Shown here: positions 34,377-40,339 of the stretch, piece by piece
Position numbering within the stretch: the first letter of the stretch is position 1
Layout: each line of letters opens with the position of its first letter
Assembly (NCBI GenBank): GCA_902477645.1
Contig: CABSIA010000010.1
Coordinates: 1-40,339 of the forward strand
Reading direction: 5' to 3'
Length of the DNA: 40,339 nt
Source: an uncultured Prevotella sp.
GTDB taxonomy: Bacteria > Bacteroidota > Bacteroidia > Bacteroidales > Bacteroidaceae
Position numbers and translations under genes: made by a program
The notes under the pieces: generated by a model
The model's input: the letters and a program-made list of their open reading frames with translations, nothing else
Database searches by the model: none
Told to the model about the DNA's origin: nothing

Positions 34377-36119
34377 ATGAACATGAGAGATTTGAAGATT
34401 GGCGATTCTTCAGCCAACGGGAATGTAGTAGTTGTTGACGAAGACCGTTTGTGTTATTTAGTAAGAAACACATCCAAAGGAGCACAAGGTTTGCGTACCA
34501 TATCTAAAGCTCTTTTAGGAGAGTTCGTGGATTACATAAGTAAAAATCCAGACAAATCTGCCAATGACGCGCGAGAAGCATTATGCGGTCTAACGGACAT
34601 CGACAAATTCGAGTATGGCTATGCCTCAACACTTGTAAATATGGCGAAAATGGTGATTGAAGGTGTTCCGAATGAAACAGACAAAAGCATTAATTACAAA
34701 AAGGAACAAAGTCAAGATGCTCGCCAAATCATCTATTACGGGGCACCAGGTACAGGTAAATCCCACAAAATAAAGGTAATGCTTGACTGTGTTCCCTGTG
34801 AGAACATATTTAGAACCACTTTCCATCCTGACAGCGATTATTCCACATTTGTTGGAATTTATAAGCCGACAATGAAGAAACATTACCGATATGACGGTAA
34901 GATTAAGGCAAAATATTATGAGGATGATGATTTAGCAGGAGCAAAGAAAGACGAGACTATCATTGATAAGGTGATTGAATATGACTTTGTTCCCCAGGCA
35001 TTTATTAAGGCATATATGCGTGCTTACCAGACGGAAGAGAATGTTTATCTCGTAATAGAAGAAATAAACCGTGGTAACTGCGCACAAATATTTGGTGACT
35101 TGTTCCAGTTGCTGGATAGAGACGAGAATGGTGTCTCAGAATATAAGATAAAAGCTGATGCAGATATTGCGAATTACCTTGAGGAGAAACTTGGGAAAGA
35201 TAGCGCAGGTATTAAAGACGGCGAGCTGTGTCTGCCTTCTAATCTTTATATCTATGCCACGATGAACACCTCAGATCAGAGTCTGTTCCCAATTGATTCT
35301 GCTTTCAAACGTCGCTGGGACTGGAAGTATGAACCAATCAAGTACAAGAATACAGACTGGGCTATTGAGATTAACGACAAGAAGTATTCGTGGACTTCTT
35401 TCCAGAAAAAGGTCAACGAAAAGATATTTGGAGATACTAACTCTGAGGACAAAATGTTAGGAGATTATTTTGTTAAGGCAAATATTGAAAATGTCATATC
35501 AGAGAAATTATTTGTGAACAAGGTACTTTTCTATCTTTGGAATGATGTCTGCAAGGATGGTGACAGCGACATATTCAAGACTGATGATAATAAGGATGTG
35601 AAGTTCTCAGACCTCTATGGAGATAAGGGAACTGAGATGCTTATTGGAATGATGGAGCATCTTGGTGTAGAGCTTTTGTCTAATGATAATATAGATGACG
35701 AAGATGAAAACGATGACGAGAATGGAGACATTGAGAGTAATATAACGTTTTCTATCAATGGCGAGAAAAGAGACAAAGAAGGTAAAAAATGGAGAAAAGG
35801 AGCTTTAGTAAAACGTGCGGTTGAAATATATTGTGAAAATCATCTACAATACACGGCTGAACAAATACGAGATGCGTGGATGTCCTTAAACTTCAGAATT
35901 CCTCATATTATAGAAACAGACAAAGACAGGGAACAACGTATAACTAACTCTAATGATAGCAGAGCAAATAAAAGGTCAAAGGAAATAAAATTATCTAATG
36001 GTGAGTCTATTCATGTTTCAACACAAGTAGGTGACAGCGAACAGAGGAGAGGCTTTACTGATTTCCTTGAAAAGATTAAATCAAAACCTGAATGGGGTAT
36101 TAACATCCAAGAATTGTAA
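34377..36119 (+). CDS. McrB-like AAA+ GTPase
   Basis: The 580-aa motor subunit of an McrBC-like restriction system. After an N-terminal domain of about 110 residues with no known match (likely DNA or target recognition), the AAA+ core has Walker A GAPGTGKS (122-129), the McrB-type FHPDSDYSTFVG, Walker B VIEEINRGN (about 226-234) and MNTSDQSLFPID plus FKRRWDW, the McrB sensor stretch. After about residue 440 an acidic linker and a second unrecognised domain follow. A GAAAGGGG Shine-Dalgarno sequence precedes ATG 34377. The nuclease partner starts three bases after its stop. Such enzymes cut DNA carrying or lacking particular modifications; the target here is unknown. Confidence 0.9.
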   Translation: MNMRDLKIGDSSANGNVVVVDEDRLCYLVRNTSKGAQGLRTISKALLGEFVDYISKNPDKSANDAREALCGLTDIDKFEYGYASTLVNMAKMVIEGVPNETDKSINYKKEQSQDARQIIYYGAPGTGKSHKIKVMLDCVPCENIFRTTFHPDSDYSTFVGIYKPTMKKHYRYDGKIKAKYYEDDDLAGAKKDETIIDKVIEYDFVPQAFIKAYMRAYQTEENVYLVIEEINRGNCAQIFGDLFQLLDRDENGVSEYKIKADADIANYLEEKLGKDSAGIKDGELCLPSNLYIYATMNTSDQSLFPIDSAFKRRWDWKYEPIKYKNTDWAIEINDKKYSWTSFQKKVNEKIFGDTNSEDKMLGDYFVKANIENVISEKLFVNKVLFYLWNDVCKDGDSDIFKTDDNKDVKFSDLYGDKGTEMLIGMMEHLGVELLSNDNIDDEDENDDENGDIESNITFSINGEKRDKEGKKWRKGALVKRAVEIYCENHLQYTAEQIRDAWMSLNFRIPHIIETDKDREQRITNSNDSRANKRSKEIKLSNGESIHVSTQVGDSEQRRGFTDFLEKIKSKPEWGINIQEL

Positions 36120-36122
36120 TCG

Positions 36123-38417
36123 ATGCTCCTATTCATTGAAGGCTACCCATATAACTTAGACACCATCGTAAAAGATGGTTTGTCTATAAGGAATATACTT
36201 GAGGATGTAGTGGCTATTCCTGTAAAGGAAAAAGACTACGCCTTTGAGTATGTGGGATATTGCTATAGCAAGTCGGCAAAGGATGTGGTTTTCTTTTTGC
36301 CTAAGGTGGTGCTGACGGGAAACATAAATGAAGAGAACAAGGCTGACACTATTTTCGGGGCAGCACCGCAGGAAATCATTGATTTTAATTCTGATTCTGT
36401 GAAGGCAAAGTTCACAGAAGAAGGATGTAAGGAGTATAAGGAATTTCTTTCCACACTCTCGATTTGGATTTACAGAACCATCAGTGTGTATAAAGAGACT
36501 CACAACGACAATATTCTTGAGAGTAAGGAATACCAAGGTGAGGGCAGAGGAAAAAAGACCAAGCATAACACCCTGCTTGACGTGATTATAGCCCTGCGCG
36601 ATTTCAACAGGAATAACCAAGACTATTTCACGTTCATCGCCAAGAACATCCATTCCGGTTACAACAAAATACAGTGGCAAAAGACAATTACTTCGACAAA
36701 TCCAATATTCGTTAAAAGGCAACCTATATACACAGACCCTGTAAACAAGAAAAAGATGGTAAATTTTGACGAGGAGTTGCTCATAATTTTCTTCTCCATA
36801 TTAAACTATATAAAAGAAGAACACGGCTTTTCTTTTGATATTAATATCCATTACCATCTTATTAGTCCAAATAAGATTAAACGCTCATATATAGGCAAAA
36901 ACTTCGGATGCCGCAGACTTAAACAGATAAAATACAAATATTTCTCTGACAAGGCTCTTCGCATTTGGGACTTATGCTATGCCTTCTTTGACAGAGAATA
37001 CAAAATTTCTCTCAACAGACAGGCAGAGGACTTTTTGTTGGCAAAAGACTTTGAGCACATCTTTGAAGTAATGATTGACACGCTGATAGGTGGCGATGAC
37101 AAGAGCAAACTGCCAAAGGAGCTGATAGAGCAGAAAGACGGTAAGTTAGTTGACCACATGTTTATTGGTCAGAGCCTGATAGAACAATCCAGTTTGTCAG
37201 CAGAGCAGACATTCTATATTGGTGACAGCAAGTACTACAAACGCTCAAAGAATGATACGACCATACTTGGAGAGAAGTCAATCTACAAACAATACACATA
37301 CGCAAAGAATGTCATCCAGTCGAACATAAATCTGTTCTTGGATGACAAAGACGATGGCGGTCAGCCTCAACTACGGGATGAGCTGACAGAGGGATACAAT
37401 CCTATACCGAATTTCTTTATCAGTGCAAGAATTCCCAACAGGAAAGACGGCAGCAAGTTTCTTTCTTTTGAGGATTCGCAACTTGAGACACAAGCAAACG
37501 GTGTGCAATTCAACCGTCAGTTTGAGAACAGACTCTTTGACCGTGACACTTTACTCCTTTGTCACTATGATGTGAATTTCCTCTATATCGTATCGCTCTA
37601 CGGCAGGGCAAACAAAGGTAAGCAGGCTGTGTGGAGAGACTATGTACGGAAGAAGTTCAGAAAGAAAATACAAGAAACTTTCAATAAGCTATATGAGTTC
37701 CATGTTATCCAGCCACATGCAGGAATGGACTGCTATCAGTTTTTGAAAGAAAACTTTAGCAGTCTCAACGGCAAGCTATACCGTTCCAAGTCCAGCAAGA
37801 ATTATCTTATTCTTGCCTTGATGAAAGGTGATGATGAAAGCAAAAAGCTATGGGAAAAACTCAATATAAAACCAAAGACCATAGAAAAGGAAATGGCAAG
37901 TAATGAAAAAGTCTTGAAAGAAGTTGAAAGTCATTTTTATGTAAGTAAGGCATTTGAGCTTGAAGAGGAACTTCATATAGAAAGTGTTGAGAATGTCGGA
38001 ACATTAGAAAAGCTTCCCGAACAGTCAAAGAAGCAAGGCGTATTAATGGTGATGATGGAAAACTATCAGACAAAGAGCATTAACTTCTTGCCGAAAGGGG
38101 AATTGGCTGTCGGCATTAAATATACAATGGACAGTATGAAGATTGTTGAGCATATAAACGAAATCGGATATACTCTGTTTCATGCCCGTAAGGACGAAGG
38201 ACAACATCTATTTGCAGTAAAAAACTGTAAGATAGCATCTGCCCATGAGTTATCCTCAGATATTTACCGTAATGTCAATACTACGACTATGTATGTGGTA
38301 GTTGAATTTGAAAACACTCAAGAGATTGATAGCAAATTCTTGCATCCCAACCTGATGAAATATACTCCAAAAACGAGGTATGATGCACAATATGCGACAA
38401 TAAACGAAATCCGATAA
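36123..38417 (+). CDS. McrC/LlaJI-type restriction nuclease subunit
   Basis: A 764-aa protein encoded directly behind the McrB-like gene, as expected for the nuclease of the pair. The PD-(D/E)XK site is best seen as KLVDHMF followed by FYIGDSKYYKR (Asp368, Lys370), as in LlaJI-family enzymes, after a long N-terminal part with McrC-like character. Residues from about 560 to the end form an extra C-terminal domain I do not recognise, which makes it longer than typical McrC. The partner motor loads it onto DNA. Base composition is AT-rich like its neighbours. Confidence 0.82.
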   Translation: MLLFIEGYPYNLDTIVKDGLSIRNILEDVVAIPVKEKDYAFEYVGYCYSKSAKDVVFFLPKVVLTGNINEENKADTIFGAAPQEIIDFNSDSVKAKFTEEGCKEYKEFLSTLSIWIYRTISVYKETHNDNILESKEYQGEGRGKKTKHNTLLDVIIALRDFNRNNQDYFTFIAKNIHSGYNKIQWQKTITSTNPIFVKRQPIYTDPVNKKKMVNFDEELLIIFFSILNYIKEEHGFSFDINIHYHLISPNKIKRSYIGKNFGCRRLKQIKYKYFSDKALRIWDLCYAFFDREYKISLNRQAEDFLLAKDFEHIFEVMIDTLIGGDDKSKLPKELIEQKDGKLVDHMFIGQSLIEQSSLSAEQTFYIGDSKYYKRSKNDTTILGEKSIYKQYTYAKNVIQSNINLFLDDKDDGGQPQLRDELTEGYNPIPNFFISARIPNRKDGSKFLSFEDSQLETQANGVQFNRQFENRLFDRDTLLLCHYDVNFLYIVSLYGRANKGKQAVWRDYVRKKFRKKIQETFNKLYEFHVIQPHAGMDCYQFLKENFSSLNGKLYRSKSSKNYLILALMKGDDESKKLWEKLNIKPKTIEKEMASNEKVLKEVESHFYVSKAFELEEELHIESVENVGTLEKLPEQSKKQGVLMVMMENYQTKSINFLPKGELAVGIKYTMDSMKIVEHINEIGYTLFHARKDEGQHLFAVKNCKIASAHELSSDIYRNVNTTTMYVVVEFENTQEIDSKFLHPNLMKYTPKTRYDAQYATINEIR

Positions 38418-38462
38418 AGCAGAATACAAAGGATATAGATTGCATATCTGAAACGCATTAGT

Positions 38463-38516
38463 ATGTTGAAACGTATTGGCAGTAAAAAGAATGGATATTG
38501 GGTGGTTGTGAAATAA
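38463..38516 (+). pseudogene. Stranded 3' end of an AlbA_2/wHTH gene
   Basis: The frame reads LLKRI-like sequence ending MLKRIGSKKNGYWVVVK then TAA. It is a clear relative of the last residues of the intact gene that follows (GLLKREGGRKTGIWVVIDK). Only the final winged-helix strand survives; in frame, a stop lies upstream at about 38436. It looks like a deletion or recombination scar left when the restriction genes and the AlbA_2 gene came together. As an ORF it is only 17 codons and is not a gene. Confidence 0.6.
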
Positions 38517-38550
38517 AAGAAATCAAGAAAATATATAAAGTGATTTTACT

Positions 38551-40026
38551 ATGACTGAAAACGAGTTTAAGGAGATATGTCTGTGCGGTGAGACAACGAG
38601 AGTGCAATTCAAACGCGAGTTCACTTCGCAGAAAGAGATTGCCAAGGAAATGATTGCATTTGCCAACTCACATGGCGGTATGATTCTATTTGGTGTTGAG
38701 GACAAGGCAGGAAATTTGTTTGGGCTATCATACGAACAGCTTCAGCTGGCATCCCGTGAACTTGGGAATGCCGCACAAGAGCAGGTCCGACCGACGGTAT
38801 ATATTGACACGGAGGTTGTGAAGGCTGATGGAAAGCATTACTTGATTTGTAATATTGCCGAAGGACGCAATAAGCCATACAAGAATTTGCAAGGTGAAAT
38901 ATGGGTGAAGCAAGGAGCAGATAAGCGCCGTATAACAGAGAACTCTGAAATCTTAGCTCTCTTTCAATCTTCCGGGACATACCGTCCAGAGGAAGATGCA
39001 ATAAGGGAAACTTCTGTCTCTGATTTAGAAATAACATATTTGAAAGAGTATTTCAGAAATGTATATGGCAGGGAGATGGAGGATTTTGAGCAACCTGTAG
39101 ACAGTATGCTCCGTTCGTTGGGGATAACGGCTGCCAATGGAGAGGTGACACGTGCAGGAATGCTGTTTTTCGGTAGAAATCCCGGACTATATGAGCGGTC
39201 CTTTATGGTTAAGGCCGTAGCTTTTGACGGGAACACAATAGGTGACACCGCATATATTGACAGTCGCGATATTAGCGGAACTATTCCATGGATGTTTCGT
39301 GAAAGCATAACTTTTCTTAAATCTATCCTACGCCATCAGCAGAATGGGCAAAACTTCAACAGCGTAGGTGTGCTGGAAATACCGGAAGTGGTTCTTGAGG
39401 AATTGCTGCAGAATGCCCTTGTACATATTGATTTGCTCCATGCGGCTGCAATAAGACTATTGGTGTTCAACGATCGTGTGGAGATTATCAACCCCGGCTG
39501 CTTGTATGGAGGACTTCAAGTAGAAGACATAAAGTTGGGCGTGTCACGCCAGCGTAATCCGTTGATGGCTACTTTGGCAGCCAAGACAATGATTTACCGT
39601 GGTCTTGGTTCTGGTATCATACGTGTGATGAAAGAGAATGTAAGGGTGGAATTCATAAATGAAGAATCTGCAAACCAGTTTAGGACGATTGTATGGAGGA
39701 CTATCCAAAAGAGTGAAAATACTATCCAAAAGAACGAAAATACTACCCAAAAGAGTGAAAACACTATCCAAAAGAGCAAAAATACTATCCAGAAGAGCAA
39801 AAATACTATCCAAAAGGATTTGACTACTACCCAAAAGGCTGTATTAGATTTTTTCAGAAATAATCCTCATGCAAGTAGAGATGAGGCCATACAAAATATT
39901 GGAATTGTGACCGAGGGTGGCATAAAATTTATAATTGCAAAGCTGCAGGGATTAGGCTTACTCAAGCGTGAAGGCGGCAGAAAAACTGGTATTTGGGTAG
40001 TTATAGATAAAACGAAGGATAATTAA
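38551..40026 (+). CDS. AlbA_2 (Schlafen-like) ATP-binding protein with C-terminal winged helix
   Basis: A 491-aa protein. The N-terminal AlbA_2 domain (about 10-130) has VQFKREFTSQ, MIAFANSHGGMILFGVED and GADKRRITENSE. A HATPase_c_4-type domain follows (about 260-375) with LEELLQNALVH, VEIINPGCLYGG and YRGLGSGI. Residues about 384-430 are a heptad repeat T-I-Q-K-S-E-N, about seven copies, and the end is a winged helix (VLDFFRNNPHASRDEA to WVVIDK). Such proteins are usually annotated as putative transcriptional regulators and are common beside restriction genes. Whether this one regulates the island or acts in defence is unknown. Confidence 0.88.
   Translation: MTENEFKEICLCGETTRVQFKREFTSQKEIAKEMIAFANSHGGMILFGVEDKAGNLFGLSYEQLQLASRELGNAAQEQVRPTVYIDTEVVKADGKHYLICNIAEGRNKPYKNLQGEIWVKQGADKRRITENSEILALFQSSGTYRPEEDAIRETSVSDLEITYLKEYFRNVYGREMEDFEQPVDSMLRSLGITAANGEVTRAGMLFFGRNPGLYERSFMVKAVAFDGNTIGDTAYIDSRDISGTIPWMFRESITFLKSILRHQQNGQNFNSVGVLEIPEVVLEELLQNALVHIDLLHAAAIRLLVFNDRVEIINPGCLYGGLQVEDIKLGVSRQRNPLMATLAAKTMIYRGLGSGIIRVMKENVRVEFINEESANQFRTIVWRTIQKSENTIQKNENTTQKSENTIQKSKNTIQKSKNTIQKDLTTTQKAVLDFFRNNPHASRDEAIQNIGIVTEGGIKFIIAKLQGLGLLKREGGRKTGIWVVIDKTKDN
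39700..39840 (+). repeat. 21-bp in-frame tandem repeat in the AlbA_2 gene
   Basis: Units at 39700, 39721, 39742, 39763, 39784 and 39805, then a 15-bp partial at 39826, follow ACTATCCAAAAGAGTGAAAA. Each full unit is seven codons (TIQKSEN), so gain or loss of copies keeps the frame. It links the ATP-binding domain to the winged helix. Confidence 0.92.
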
Positions 40027-40044
40027 TTGTATATAGGATAAGTC

Positions 40045-40339
40045 ATGGACAAGCTATCAGCGGAACAGCGGCATAAGAACATGGCGGCGATACACTCCGC
40101 CAACACTAAGCCGGAGATTATCGTGCGGAAATACTTGTTTTCGCACGGGTTCCGCTATAGGCTCAACCATAAGCGACTGCCTGGACATCCTGACATAGTT
40201 CTACGCAAATACCGCACGTGTATATTTATCAACGGGTGTTTCTGGCACGGACATGAGGGATGCAAGTGTTTCAGAATACCGAAAAGCAACGTGGAGTTCT
40301 GGACAGCTAAAATAGAGCGTAACAGGGAGCGCGACATAA
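40045..40339 (+). CDS. vsr: Very short patch repair endonuclease, 5' part (runs off the window)
   Basis: The 98 codons in view match Vsr, which nicks beside T-G mismatches made by deamination of 5-methylcytosine. Visible are RHKNMAAIHSANTKPE at the N-terminus, GHPDIVL with the catalytic Asp, FINGCFWHGHEGC with the zinc ligands, and KSNVEFWTAKIERNRERD. The 3' end lies outside; usual length is about 135-150 aa. Vsr genes normally accompany a cytosine-C5 DNA methyltransferase, which should lie just to the right. The gap to the AlbA_2 gene is 18 bp, so they may share a transcript. Confidence 0.95.
   Translation, partial: MDKLSAEQRHKNMAAIHSANTKPEIIVRKYLFSHGFRYRLNHKRLPGHPDIVLRKYRTCIFINGCFWHGHEGCKCFRIPKSNVEFWTAKIERNRERDI

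Overview
The window is chromosomal DNA from a Bacteroidales bacterium, most likely Prevotella or a close relative. Several genes are preceded by the Bacteroidetes promoter (TTG or TTTG, 19-21 nt, TAnnTTTG) and lack strong Shine-Dalgarno sequences. It also has a BspA-like leucine-rich-repeat protein, Prevotella-style C-terminal tails on secreted proteins, an IS4-family element with 9-bp target duplications, and core genes typical of the order. No tRNA, rRNA or CRISPR array was seen.

Left third (1-16.3 kb): the 3' part of deoC, a nested inverted repeat, ispB-type prenyl synthase and polA. Next comes a DUF1016 (YhcG-type) nuclease whose last ~30 residues are cut off by an in-frame stop. An 0.8-kb degraded stretch follows, then a BspA-like gene interrupted at codon 4 by a complete IS4-family element (IRs plus 9-bp duplication). 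Beyond it are a secreted transglutaminase-like protein, cutC, a GH29 alpha-L-fucosidase, ychF and lgt.

Middle (16.3-32.4 kb): a 899-aa secreted protein with chitobiase-like domains, then mutS, a hemolysin III-type membrane protein and rnr on the minus strand. A rightward envelope/lipid run follows: SDR epimerase/reductase, PAP2 membrane enzyme, miaB, an MsbA-like ABC exporter, a lipid A-type acyltransferase and an LPS-kinase-like protein. The last four are in one orientation, with ATGA coupling between miaB and the exporter.

Right (32.5 kb to the end): a visibly more AT-rich defence-type island. It holds an OLD/PARIS-like ATPase coupled by ATGA overlap to a TOPRIM-like (DUF3226-type) protein, a 39-codon ORF in frame behind the TOPRIM stop, and an McrB-like AAA+ protein with a large LlaJI/McrC-type PD-(D/E)XK partner. 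A stranded 3' tail of an AlbA_2/wHTH gene, a complete AlbA_2/HATPase/wHTH gene with a 21-bp in-frame repeat, and the start of vsr complete it.

A recurring theme is paired palindromic (REP/BIME-like) repeats of at least three unrelated families. Several lie inside or at the edges of coding sequences: in frame in the transglutaminase gene, across the start of the acyltransferase gene, across the stop codon of the transglutaminase gene, and as twin palindromes in the DUF1016 gene.
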